Source of the DNA: Hydrogenophaga pseudoflava
GTDB taxonomy: Bacteria; Pseudomonadota; Gammaproteobacteria; Burkholderiales; Burkholderiaceae_C
Assembly: GCF_031020795.1 (NCBI RefSeq)
Contig: NZ_JAVHJP010000006.1
Span: 1-64,000 of the forward strand
Reading direction: 5' to 3'
Length of the DNA stretch: 64,000 nt
Below, piece after piece: positions 24,637-32,762 of this stretch. The notes under the pieces were generated by a model. It was not told the DNA's origin. It made no database searches and was given only the letters and a program-made list of their open reading frames with translations. Every line of letters begins with the position of its first letter. Within the stretch, counting starts at the first letter, position 1. The position numbers and the translations under genes were made by a program.

Positions 24637-25419
24637 ATGAGTACCACCCGTCGCTGCCTGCTGGCGCTGTCCCTGTCGCTGGGTCTTGGCGCCGGGGCGG
24701 CCCGTGCGCAGGCTCCAGTCCCCACCGTGGCCGCAGCCGCCGACCTAAAGTTCGCCCTCGAAGACGTGGCGGCCCAATTCGAGAGAGCCACCGGATACAA
24801 GCTGCGGCTGGTCTTCGGCTCCTCGGGCAGCTTCTACTCACAGCTGTTGCAAGGGGCGCCGTTCCACCTGTTCATGTCGGCCGACGAGGGCTTTGTGTTC
24901 AAGCTGGCCGACGCCGGCAAGACGCGCGACCGTGGCCGTCTCTACGCCTACGGCCGGATCGGCATCATGGTGCCCAAGGGCTCCCCGCTCAAGGCCGACG
25001 GTGAGCTCAAGGACCTGGGCGCCGCGCTCAAAGACGGGCGGCTCAAGAAGTTCGCGATTGCCGCGCCCGACCACGCGCCCTACGGCATGCGGGCCAGGGA
25101 AGCCCTGCAGCACGCCGGCCTGTGGCAGGCCATCGAACCCCGGCTGGTGTTCGGCGAGAACATCTCGCAGACGGCCCAGTTCGCCACCTCGGGGGCCACC
25201 GAGGGCGGCATCATCGCCTACTCGCTGGCGCTGGCGCCGCAGGTGGCCAGGCTCGGGGACTTCGCGCTGATCCCGCAAGACTGGCACCAGCCCCTGGCCC
25301 AGCGCATGGTGCTGATGAAAGACGCCCCCGAAGCCGCGCGTGCGTTCTACGAATACATCGCCACGCCCGAAGCCCAGGCCGTCATGGTCCGCTACGGCTT
25401 CGCCATGCCCAAGCCATGA
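24637..25419 (+). CDS. modA: Molybdate-binding periplasmic protein ModA
   Basis: A 260-aa solute-binding protein. A signal peptide (TTRRCLLALSLSLGLGAGAARAQA) is cleaved near residue 26. Typical ModA segments follow: VAAAADLKFALEDVA, FGSSGSFYSQLLQGAPFHLFMSAD, and ATEGGIIAYSLAL. It captures molybdate for ModBC. Its stop overlaps modB by ATGA. The system would feed the molybdopterin enzyme AioA encoded 12 kb away in the same island. Confidence 0.9.
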   Translation: MSTTRRCLLALSLSLGLGAGAARAQAPVPTVAAAADLKFALEDVAAQFERATGYKLRLVFGSSGSFYSQLLQGAPFHLFMSADEGFVFKLADAGKTRDRGRLYAYGRIGIMVPKGSPLKADGELKDLGAALKDGRLKKFAIAAPDHAPYGMRAREALQHAGLWQAIEPRLVFGENISQTAQFATSGATEGGIIAYSLALAPQVARLGDFALIPQDWHQPLAQRMVLMKDAPEAARAFYEYIATPEAQAVMVRYGFAMPKP

Positions 25420-26090
25420 CGGGCATGGACTGGACCTCGCTGCTGCTCTCGCTGGAGCTGGCGGCGGTGACCCTGGTCGTGCTGCTGCCCCTGGGCCTGT
25501 GGCTGGGGCGCTGGCTGGCGCGCTCGGACTTCAAGGCCAAGGCACTCGTGGAAGCCACCGTGGTGCTGCCGCTGGTGCTGCCGCCCACGGTGCTGGGCTA
25601 CTACCTGCTGGTCTCCCTGGGCGCGGGGTCTCCGCTGGGGCGCTGGATGCTGGAGACCTTCGACATCCGGCTGACCTTCAACTTTCTCGGCCTGCTGATC
25701 GCGTCGGTGATCTTCAACATCCCCTTCCTCGTGCAGCCGGTCCAGCGCGCGTTTGAAGCCATTCCCGCCAACCTGAGCGAGGCGGCGGCGGTCAGCGGCC
25801 TGTCGGCCTGGCAGACCTTCACCAAGGTGGAGCTGCCGCTGGCCTGGCCGGGCATTCTCTCGGGCATGGTGATGACCTTCGTGCACACGCTGGGCGAGTT
25901 CGGCGTGGTGCTGATGATGGGCGGCAGCATCCCCGGCGAAACCAAGACGGTGGCCATCAGCATCTACGACCGGGTGCAGGCCTTCGATCTGCAAAGCGCT
26001 GACCGCATGGCCTTGCTGCTGCTGGCCCTGTCGCTGGTGGCGGTGGCCGCGTCCTTCTTTGCCACCGCGCGCATGGTGAAGACACGATGA
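25416..26090 (+). CDS. modB: Molybdate ABC transporter permease ModB
   Basis: A 224-aa inner-membrane permease with five to six segments. The cytoplasmic EAA loop is EAAAVSGLSAWQTFTKVELPLAWPGI. The start ATG overlaps the modA stop, and its stop overlaps the modC ATG, so modABC is tightly coupled. Confidence 0.92.
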   Translation: MTGMDWTSLLLSLELAAVTLVVLLPLGLWLGRWLARSDFKAKALVEATVVLPLVLPPTVLGYYLLVSLGAGSPLGRWMLETFDIRLTFNFLGLLIASVIFNIPFLVQPVQRAFEAIPANLSEAAAVSGLSAWQTFTKVELPLAWPGILSGMVMTFVHTLGEFGVVLMMGGSIPGETKTVAISIYDRVQAFDLQSADRMALLLLALSLVAVAASFFATARMVKTR

Positions 26091-27262
26091 GCACGGGTAC
26101 GAAGCCGATGGATTCAGGTGGAGCGCTGCAGGTTCGGATCGACCAATCCTCGCCCATGCCCCTGCACGGCGAATTCAGCTGCCAGCCCGGCGAGCTGATG
26201 GCCCTGGTCGGCCCGTCCGGCGCGGGCAAGACCTCGATGCTGCGCTGCATGGCCGGTCTGCTCAAGCCCACCGCGGGCCACGTCGTGGTGGGCGAGCAGG
26301 TGTGGGTGGACACCGCGAGCGGCGTGTGCCTGCCGCCGCAGCAGCGCCATGTGGGGCTGGTGTTCCAGAACTATGCGCTGATGCCGCACATGAGCGCCCT
26401 GGACAACGTGGCGCTGTCTATGCTGCACCTGTCACCCGCGCAGCGACGCGAACGGGCGGCCCGCTGGCTGGACCACGTGCGCCTCTCGACCGATCAGCAG
26501 GCCCGCAAGCCCGCCAACCTGTCGGGCGGGCAGCAGCAACGGGTGGCGGTGGCCCGCGCCCTGGCGCGCGAGCCGCGCCTGCTGCTGCTGGACGAACCCT
26601 TCTCCGCGGTTGACCAGATGAACCGCCAAGGCCTCTACGACCTGCTGGCCGATCTGCGGCAGGACCTGCACATCCCCATCGTGCTGGTGACCCACGACCT
26701 GGTGGAGGCGCGGCACCTGGCCGACAGCCTGGTGGTGATGGATGCAGGCACGGTGCTGCAGCAAGGCACGCCAGCAACGGTCTACAGGTCGCCCCGCAAC
26801 GCCCGGGTGGCCGATCTGGTGGGCGTGCAGAACCGCTTCAAGGGGCGCTGGCTCGGGCCGCTGTTCGGGCAGGATGCGAGCGACCGCGCTGGCTGGCTCG
26901 AATGGCTGTCGCCCGCTGGCCAGGCCACGGGGGTGAAGCTGCGGGTGCGGGACAAGGGGCGGATTGCTGCCGGTCAGGCGGTGACCTGGGTGATCCAGGG
27001 GGATGGTCTGCATCTGGGAGACGAGGCATACACGGCGCTCCAGGACACGACATTCGGGCAGGTGGAACTGCAAACCACCGTCACGTCGGTCCGCCATTTG
27101 GGCGAAACCACGCTGGCCACATTTACCGTCGAAGCGCTCGGCGGCGTCGTACTGCGCCTGATGCGCTCGGGTCCCTTGCGACAGCGTCTCGCGGTGGGCC
27201 AGTCCCAGCTGATGCGGCTGGCGTGCGACTGGGTGCACGTCATGCCAAGCAAGGTGTCCTGA
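26087..27262 (+). CDS. modC: Molybdate ABC transporter ATPase ModC
   Basis: A 391-aa ATPase with Walker A GPSGAGKTS, signature LSGGQQQRVAVARAL and Walker B LLLLDEPFSAVD. A C-terminal extension of about 150 residues should be the TOBE/MOP-like molybdate-binding domain that adjusts transport. It overlaps modB by 4 nt. The following 200 bp to the next gene hold nothing I recognise. Confidence 0.92.
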   Translation: MSTGTKPMDSGGALQVRIDQSSPMPLHGEFSCQPGELMALVGPSGAGKTSMLRCMAGLLKPTAGHVVVGEQVWVDTASGVCLPPQQRHVGLVFQNYALMPHMSALDNVALSMLHLSPAQRRERAARWLDHVRLSTDQQARKPANLSGGQQQRVAVARALAREPRLLLLDEPFSAVDQMNRQGLYDLLADLRQDLHIPIVLVTHDLVEARHLADSLVVMDAGTVLQQGTPATVYRSPRNARVADLVGVQNRFKGRWLGPLFGQDASDRAGWLEWLSPAGQATGVKLRVRDKGRIAAGQAVTWVIQGDGLHLGDEAYTALQDTTFGQVELQTTVTSVRHLGETTLATFTVEALGGVVLRLMRSGPLRQRLAVGQSQLMRLACDWVHVMPSKVS

Positions 27263-27471
27263 AGTCGATCTCCGCCCGGACGCTTGCCCCCAAAGCTGCT
27301 GGAAAGAGTGACACGCGAGAACGTGGCTGATCGTTTGGCTGGCGGTTGATCCGCCGCAAACCATCCAACGAAAGGCTAGTCAGCAGTGGCGGCTATCCAA
27401 AAGTGGCGACGGCCTGAACACTGACTCGTGATTTCCCCAGCTCTGATGCCGATGTTCAGCCCCAGTGCTTC

Positions 27472-27780
27472 CTACCGTGGGGCACAGCCGCATCCTGTCG
27501 CGTTGTGACTCACCGCGCATGCGCTTCCAATAGCTGATTCACATCCACCTGCTCTGCCCCCCTTCCGAGGTCTCCAGACCTGAACACTCCACCACAGTGC
27601 TGCAAAGGATGCCATCACCAATAGCGCCACCAGTTCCAGACCGATCTGGACATTCACACCAAGCCAAGTCTTCAAACCCAGCGCAGCCGCACCCCCCAGC
27701 ATCGGAATCGCCAGGGGAACGGCGCAGCAGGCAGCGCAAGCTCCGGCCACGCCCAACATCGTCAGTACAGGTCTTTTCAC
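27472..27780 (-). CDS. Small MerT/MerF-like metal membrane protein
   Basis: A 102-aa protein with two or three membrane segments. The first has GVAGACAACCAVPLAIPMLGG, a vicinal-Cys-Pro arrangement like MerT/MerF mercury importers. The C-terminal tail is Cys-rich (GGCESAIGSACAVSHNATGCGCAPR). The GTG start at 27780 is supported by TGGAG 7 nt upstream; a longer reading from 27855 would begin inside the promoter. It is divergent from a MerR gene and preceded by a MerR-type promoter. The metal is unknown. Confidence 0.7.
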   Translation of the reverse strand: MKRPVLTMLGVAGACAACCAVPLAIPMLGGAAALGLKTWLGVNVQIGLELVALLVMASFAALWWSVQVWRPRKGGRAGGCESAIGSACAVSHNATGCGCAPR

Positions 27781-27824
27781 AAGTTTTCTCCAGTTGATTA
27801 ACGCGGGTCGATTCCCGTTGCAGC

Positions 27825-27855
27825 ACTCTAAAATCTCAAGCCACTTGAGATGCAA
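27825..27855 (-). promoter_or_regulatory. MerR-type promoter with 19-bp spacer
   Basis: On the minus strand, -35 TTGCAT and -10 TAGAGT are separated by 19 bp. The spacer is filled by ATCTCAAG-tgg-CTTGAGAT (27833-27851), a perfect dyad. The overlong spacer with central dyad is the hallmark of promoters activated by MerR proteins through DNA twisting. Confidence 0.85.
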
Positions 27856-27863
27856 GACCCACC

Positions 27864-28343
27864 GTGAAAAAACCCGAGGTCCCCGCTGCCCCTTCCCCCG
27901 CGTTGCTAACCATCGGCACCTTGGCCAAGCGCGTCGGTTTCGCCGTCTCAGCCCTTCGGTATTACGAGGAAGTGGGTCTGATACCCCCAGCCATGCGCCG
28001 AGAGAGCGGCCATCGTGTCTACCCTGAGTCGGTGCAGGACGTGCTGATCCTCATCCGCCATTGCCGAGACCTGGGCTTTTCCATTGAACAGACCCGCGAA
28101 TTGGTCACGCTATCGACCAGCTCCGAACGCGACTGCGTGGAGGCCAGGGCGATTGCCCAGGCTCACCTCGCGGCCGTGCGGACCAAGATGGCGGAGTTGC
28201 GCCGTCTGGAGCGAAGCCTGTTGCGTTATGTCCGTGCCTGCAGCGAGGGCTGTGCGGGCGGCCCGGCGCCCGACTGCAACATCCTGACCGACTTTAGTCC
28301 TTGCGTGCCCATGCCGGACGGTGCAGCCAGATGCTGTGCCTGA
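27864..28343 (+). CDS. MerR-family heavy-metal regulator
   Basis: A 159-aa activator. The N-terminal winged helix is LLTIGTLAKRVGFAVSALRYYEEVGLIPPAMRRESGHRVY, followed by a dimer helix. Cys 91 and Cys 126 are 35 residues apart, as in MerR, CadR and PbrR, with Cys 130 and 138 near the third ligand position and a final CCA. This indicates a divalent soft metal (Hg, Cd, Pb or Zn) rather than Cu(I). It starts at GTG 27864 next to the dyad promoter and would control the MerT/F-like gene. Confidence 0.85.
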   Translation: MKKPEVPAAPSPALLTIGTLAKRVGFAVSALRYYEEVGLIPPAMRRESGHRVYPESVQDVLILIRHCRDLGFSIEQTRELVTLSTSSERDCVEARAIAQAHLAAVRTKMAELRRLERSLLRYVRACSEGCAGGPAPDCNILTDFSPCVPMPDGAARCCA

Positions 28344-28569
28344 TCGTGCGCTCGCGATACGGCACCGTGCGAAACGACGTGGGTGTGCTGCAAACGGTGC
28401 TGACCGTGTTGACACGGTTCCTGTTCGCAACGACCCTGTTGGCCAAACGCTTGGAGTTGTTCGGGTAGCGTGCATCTGGGTGACACCCATGCACCTGTTC
28501 AGGTCAGGCGGCCCCGCCGACGGAACTCTGCAAAAGACAGTGCCACGCAGACCCAACAGCAATCGCACC

Positions 28570-29556
28570 TCACAGCGGGTGGGGATGACCGACCCCATGA
28601 TTCGAGGCCAAGTCGACATGGGGTTTAGGCTCTTGGGTCTGGCGAAAGGCGCCATGCCAGTCGCCACAAGGCTGCGTGAACGGCACTTGCACCACCTGTA
28701 GGGTGGCATGGGTGATTTCAAACCGGTCGTGCAGCAGCTCGGTGGCCCGCTGGATAAATCGATCATCAGCGTTGCCCTCTGGCATCACCAAGTGGGCCGT
28801 CATCGCCACCTGCGAGGTGTCCATGGCCCAGATGTGCAGATCGTGTACGCGGCTAACCCCTGGCAGTGAGGCCAAGCAGTCGTGCACTGCCTGTGGGTCC
28901 ACGCGGTCGGGCACACCGTCGAACAGCAGGTGCAAGGATTGCCGGAACAGGCTCCAGGTTCCCCAAAGGATCACCGCCGCGATCAACAAACTCACCACCG
29001 GGTCGAGCCAGACCCAGCCCATCCAGAGCGTCAGCGCACCAGCCAACACCACCCCGGCCGACACCAGCGCATCGGCGGCCATGTGCAAGAAGGCGCCGCG
29101 GATATTCAGGTCGTGCGCGCGCCCGCGCATGAACAGCAGGGCCGTCACGGTGTTGACCACGATGCCGACACCGGCCACGGCCATGATGGTCAAGCCTTCG
29201 CTGCCCGCCATCGGCTCTGACGCCAACAGGCGGCCGACGGCCTCCCACGCCAGCGCGCCCATTGCCACCAGCAGCAACAAGGCATTGGCAAACGCAGCCA
29301 GGATGCTGCCGCGTTTCCAGCCATAGGTGTGGCGGGCGTCGGGCCGCAGCCTGCCGGCCAAGGCACCACCCCAGGCCAGCACCAGCCCGGCCACGTCGCT
29401 GAGGTTGTGTCCGGCATCGGCCAGCAGGGCCAGCGAGTTGATCTTCCAGCCGTAGAAGGCCTCGACGCCGACAAACGCCAGGTTCAGCGCGATGCCGATG
29501 GCAAAGGCCTTGTCGAAACTGGTGGATGCATGGCTGTGGTCGTGTCCGGCGCTCAT
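28570..29556 (-). CDS. Cation diffusion facilitator exporter (CzcD/ZitB-like)
   Basis: A 328-aa CDF transporter with a His-rich start (GHDHSHAS), six membrane segments, the metal sites LADAGHNLSDV and HMAADALVSAG, and a C-terminal cytoplasmic domain (VSRVHDLHIWAM). It exports Zn(II) or related ions against protons. It is the last gene of a row of closely spaced minus-strand genes reaching back to aioX, with only 15 bp to the OsmC gene. Confidence 0.88.
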   Translation of the reverse strand: MSAGHDHSHASTSFDKAFAIGIALNLAFVGVEAFYGWKINSLALLADAGHNLSDVAGLVLAWGGALAGRLRPDARHTYGWKRGSILAAFANALLLLVAMGALAWEAVGRLLASEPMAGSEGLTIMAVAGVGIVVNTVTALLFMRGRAHDLNIRGAFLHMAADALVSAGVVLAGALTLWMGWVWLDPVVSLLIAAVILWGTWSLFRQSLHLLFDGVPDRVDPQAVHDCLASLPGVSRVHDLHIWAMDTSQVAMTAHLVMPEGNADDRFIQRATELLHDRFEITHATLQVVQVPFTQPCGDWHGAFRQTQEPKPHVDLASNHGVGHPHPL

Positions 29557-29571
29557 CGGTGTTGCACTCTC

Positions 29572-29991
29572 TCAGGCGCGGCGCATCACGCCGCTCAAAT
29601 CTGTACCCGGAGCCACCGTGTTGAACACCGTTCCGTACTTCTTGACGTTGTCGTGCAGCAGGTCGATGCGCCGGTCCGTTTCATCGGTGTCCACGATGAT
29701 CTGATAGCGGATGCTTTCCATCTTTGGTGGCACGTCCTGTCGAACACCGTCCACGATCACCCGCACGCCTCGCAGCTGAAACTTCAGGATAGGCACCACT
29801 CGCTCGATGCCCTTGATCATGCAAGCCGACAGCGCCGACAGCAGAAGCTCGGCCGGGTTGAACGCCTCTGGGTTGCCGACCAGGTCGGTGTCCAGGGTGA
29901 TCCGGGCTGACTTGCACAGGGACTGGCTGTGGTGCGCATCGATACGTTCGGATTCAACGTGAAAGCGCATCTTGGTGGGGTTGTCGGTCAT
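29572..29991 (-). CDS. OsmC-family protein
   Basis: A 139-aa protein with the OsmC fold: NPEAFNPAELLLSALSACMIKGIE carries the conserved redox Cys. A second Cys (SQSLCKSA) lies near residue 26. Family members reduce organic peroxides or act as thiol-dependent stress proteins. The start at 29991 has AAGGAAA upstream. It sits between the rhodanese and CDF genes in a block of sulfur/thiol genes. Confidence 0.8.
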   Translation of the reverse strand: MTDNPTKMRFHVESERIDAHHSQSLCKSARITLDTDLVGNPEAFNPAELLLSALSACMIKGIERVVPILKFQLRGVRVIVDGVRQDVPPKMESIRYQIIVDTDETDRRIDLLHDNVKKYGTVFNTVAPGTDLSGVMRRA

Positions 29992-30034
29992 GGCTGGTTT
30001 CCTTTTTTGGCCAAATGCATTCCCAACTCCGTTC

Positions 30035-30442
30035 TCAACAGCAGCCTGTTGAGGAAGCTTGACCCGCAGGGGCGCTGCAGCAGCAGGACGACGAGGCAGC
30101 TGCGGGCACCTCAATGCACTGGCCGATCACCGGGAAGTTCTTGCGCATCCATTTGAGGATGCCGCCTTCCATGTTGCTCACACGGGTATAGCCGTGGTAC
30201 TGCAGAAAGTAGGTGGCCTTGAGGCTGCGAGCCCCACTCTCGCAGACCAGCACCAACTCGCGGTCCTTGGGCAATTCGTTCCAGCGCTGTTCCAGCTCGG
30301 ACAGAGGGATGTTCACGATGGTCGGTACGTCAAAGGCGGTGCGGGCCACTTCGGCGCGCTCGCGCACGTCCACCAGCCAGGCACCCTCGTCCACCAGACG
30401 GCGCGTAGTGGTGGGGCAGACCTGTTTCGCTTCGTCCAGCAT
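30035..30442 (-). CDS. Rhodanese-like sulfurtransferase with Cys-rich tail
   Basis: A 135-aa single rhodanese domain (EGAWLVDVRERAEV, LVLVCESGARSLKATYFLQ, YTRVSNMEGGILKW). The active-site Cys is in the loop CESGARS. The C-terminus adds SSSCCCSAPAGQASSTGCC, a tail with five cysteines unusual for this family and reminiscent of the ArsI-like tail. A perfect AAAGGAGG ribosome site fixes the start. It may carry persulfide sulfur to a metal(loid) or thioredoxin partner. Confidence 0.82.
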   Translation of the reverse strand: MLDEAKQVCPTTTRRLVDEGAWLVDVRERAEVARTAFDVPTIVNIPLSELEQRWNELPKDRELVLVCESGARSLKATYFLQYHGYTRVSNMEGGILKWMRKNFPVIGQCIEVPAAASSSCCCSAPAGQASSTGCC

Positions 30443-30456
30443 GTTGCCTCCTTTGC

Positions 30457-30690
30457 TCAAGCCGACAGCCACTGTTCGATCTTCTCGCGGCTGGGCACAC
30501 CACCGGCGTGCACCACCTTGCCGTTGATGACCACACCAGGCGTGCTCATGACGCCGTAGCCCATGATGTCGCGCAGCTCTTCCACCTTCTCCAGCTTCAC
30601 TTCGACGCCATTGGCTTTGGCCACCTGGTCGATCAGCGCGATGGTGTTCTTGCAGTTGGCACAACCCGTGCCGAGTACCTTGATGTCCAT
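30457..30690 (-). CDS. Mini-thioredoxin (redox-active disulfide protein)
   Basis: A 77-aa thioredoxin-fold protein: MDIKVLGTGCANCKNT with a CANC active site at residues 10-13 and the cis-Pro loop STPGVVINGKVV. Such proteins commonly neighbour PF03773 permeases in metal and arsenic clusters. The ribosome site is AGGAG. It lies 14 bp upstream of the rhodanese gene and 3 bp after the MBL gene. Confidence 0.88.
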   Translation of the reverse strand: MDIKVLGTGCANCKNTIALIDQVAKANGVEVKLEKVEELRDIMGYGVMSTPGVVINGKVVHAGGVPSREKIEQWLSA

Positions 30691-30693
30691 GAT

Positions 30694-31632
30694 TTACTCC
30701 TGTTCCATTTCGAGATAAGTGCGGTTGGCCAGTTGGGGCAGCCAGACATCCACGTGTTTGAGGTGCTTGAAGGGGGCCGCGTCAAAGCTCTTGATCGCGG
30801 AACTCATGTCGGTGCCCGCCTCCACCGCCTTACCCATGTGCGCCCGGAGGGCCTTGAGCAGATCGCCGGTGTCCTTCTGCGCCTGCGCCAGCGTGGTCAC
30901 GCGGCCATGGCCGGGCACCACCACCTTGGGGTTGAGCGCTTCCAGCACCTCGAACGATTCGACCCAGGTCTTGGTCTTGCTCACCGGGTGCAGGCCCAGG
31001 ATGCGGTCCACGTAGACCACGTCACCCGTGAACACCACACCGCTCTGCGGCAGCCAGACCATGCTGTCGCCCGGCGTGTGGCCGCCTTGGCGGTGCAGCA
31101 CCTGCACGGCGACGCCGCCCAGGTCCAGCTTCGTGTCGGCCTCCTTGAGCCAGCGGGTGGGCAACACGATCTCGGTGCCGTTCATCTTCTCCTTGAGCAC
31201 CGGCGCGTTCGCTTTCAGGTGCTCGGGACCACGGGCCTTCATGTCGGCATCGGCGTTGGCATGCGCCATGATCTCGGCGCCCTGCGCCTTGAAGTAGCCG
31301 TTGCCCAGCCAGCGGTGGTCCTGCCCGCCGGTGTTGATGACCCATCGGATTGGCTGCGGGGTCACCTTCTTCACAGCCTCGGCGATTTGCTTCGCGCCCT
31401 GAAAGCTGGCACCGCTGTCAATCAACAGTGTCCCCGCCGGCGTCACCACCAGACCGATGTTGGCGTTGAGGGCTTCGTTCTCGTAGGTTCGACCTTCGGT
31501 GTCGCCTACGTAGGCATACACGTTGGGTGCTACAGGTTTGAAAACGATCTCCACCGCCTGCGCGGACCAGACCACGCTAGCAATCAAGCCAGCGGTCAGC
31601 AGTTGTTTGAGCCGCATGGATGGGATGTGCAT
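30694..31632 (-). CDS. Exported MBL-fold metallo-hydrolase
   Basis: A 312-aa protein with a signal peptide (LKQLLTAGLIASVVWSAQA) and a metallo-beta-lactamase fold. The first zinc motif HxHxDH is replaced by NTGGQDHRWLGN, keeping only DH. GGHTPGDSMVW, FTGDVVYVD and VVPGHG are intact. This variant resembles SoxH/quinoprotein-relay-type hydrolases, whose substrates are unclear. It stands between the permease and mini-thioredoxin genes, so a periplasmic thiol or sulfur substrate is a guess. Confidence 0.75.
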   Translation of the reverse strand: MHIPSMRLKQLLTAGLIASVVWSAQAVEIVFKPVAPNVYAYVGDTEGRTYENEALNANIGLVVTPAGTLLIDSGASFQGAKQIAEAVKKVTPQPIRWVINTGGQDHRWLGNGYFKAQGAEIMAHANADADMKARGPEHLKANAPVLKEKMNGTEIVLPTRWLKEADTKLDLGGVAVQVLHRQGGHTPGDSMVWLPQSGVVFTGDVVYVDRILGLHPVSKTKTWVESFEVLEALNPKVVVPGHGRVTTLAQAQKDTGDLLKALRAHMGKAVEAGTDMSSAIKSFDAAPFKHLKHVDVWLPQLANRTYLEMEQE

Positions 31633-31665
31633 GCCAGTGGGTTTCCGTAAACTGAGGAAAGAAAA

Positions 31666-32712
31666 TCAAAGCACTGCGTTGAACACGAATCCAACGATCA
31701 GGATGCCGGTGGCGACCACGCCCACGAAGGTGGCGATCAGCCGGACCTTGAGGACCTTGCGCAGGATGATCATTTCGGGCAACGACAGCGCGATCACGCT
31801 CATCATGAAAGCCAGCACCGTACCCAGCGCCGCGCCCTTGGCCAGCAAGGCCTGCACGATGGGAATGACCCCGGCCGCGTTGGTGTACATAGGCACGCCG
31901 ATCAGCACCGCCAGCGGCACCGACCACCACGCGTCCTTGCCCATGAAGCTGGCCATGAAGTCCTGCGGCACCCAGCCGTGGATGCCGGCACCAATGGCGA
32001 TGCCAGCCAGGATGTAGGGCCATACCTTGCCCACGATTTCGCGCACCGAGGCAAAACCCGCCTGCATCCGGTCGGCCAGCGTGGTTTCGGCCGCCTCGTA
32101 ACCGGCCGACATCTTCGGCATGTCGCGCACCCAGTCTTCGAGGTGCGCCTCCATCTTCAAGCGTCCAATGATCCAGCCCGCCACGATGGCCACCGACAAG
32201 CCCAAGCCCAGGTAAAGCGCGGCGATCTTCCAGCCGAACAGGCCGAACAGCAGCGCCAGCGCGACTTCATTGACCATGGGCGCGGAGATCAGGAACGAGA
32301 AGGTCACGCCCAGCGGCACACCGGCCTGCACGAACCCGATGAACAGCGGCACCGCCGAGCAGGAACAGAACGGGGTGACGATGCCCAAGGTGGCCGCCAT
32401 CACATTGGCCAGGCCCTCGGTGCGCCCGGCCAGCAGCGCGCGCGTACGCTCGGGCGTGAAGTAGCTGTTGACCATGCCCATGACGAATACCACGCCGGTT
32501 AGCAGCAGCAAGACCTTGGGCGTGTCGTAGAAAAAGAACTGCAGCGCGCTGCCCAGATGGCTGCTGCGGTCCACCGGCAGCGCGGCGACCAAAGCCTCGG
32601 ACACCGGGATCAGCGACTGGTACAGGCCCCACCACAGGGCGGCGGCGGCCAGCAGAAACAGCACCGGCTGCTTCTGCGGCCAGCGGGTCAGGTTCGATGT
32701 GAGGGTGCTCAT
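31666..32712 (-). CDS. PF03773 permease (ArsP/YraQ-like)
   Basis: A 348-aa membrane protein with about eight segments. Two halves carry the family repeats: TPFCSCSAVPLFIGFVQAGVPLGVTFSFLISAPMVNEVAL and GVPMYTNAAGVIPIVQALLAKG. ArsP, a member of this superfamily, exports trivalent organoarsenicals; others are linked to Cu/Zn. The context (mini-thioredoxin, arsenic island) makes an arsenical substrate plausible but unproven. Confidence 0.8.
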   Translation of the reverse strand: MSTLTSNLTRWPQKQPVLFLLAAAALWWGLYQSLIPVSEALVAALPVDRSSHLGSALQFFFYDTPKVLLLLTGVVFVMGMVNSYFTPERTRALLAGRTEGLANVMAATLGIVTPFCSCSAVPLFIGFVQAGVPLGVTFSFLISAPMVNEVALALLFGLFGWKIAALYLGLGLSVAIVAGWIIGRLKMEAHLEDWVRDMPKMSAGYEAAETTLADRMQAGFASVREIVGKVWPYILAGIAIGAGIHGWVPQDFMASFMGKDAWWSVPLAVLIGVPMYTNAAGVIPIVQALLAKGAALGTVLAFMMSVIALSLPEMIILRKVLKVRLIATFVGVVATGILIVGFVFNAVL

Positions 32713-32762
32713 GCCTCAGAAGACGAGGCAGGTGCAAAAAGGATGCAGGAAAGACGGCTCTT

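Noticed and set aside
27781-27855. N-terminal extension of the MerT/F-like protein from 27855
   Set aside because: It would start inside the MerR-type promoter, whereas a well-placed GGAG supports GTG at 27780.
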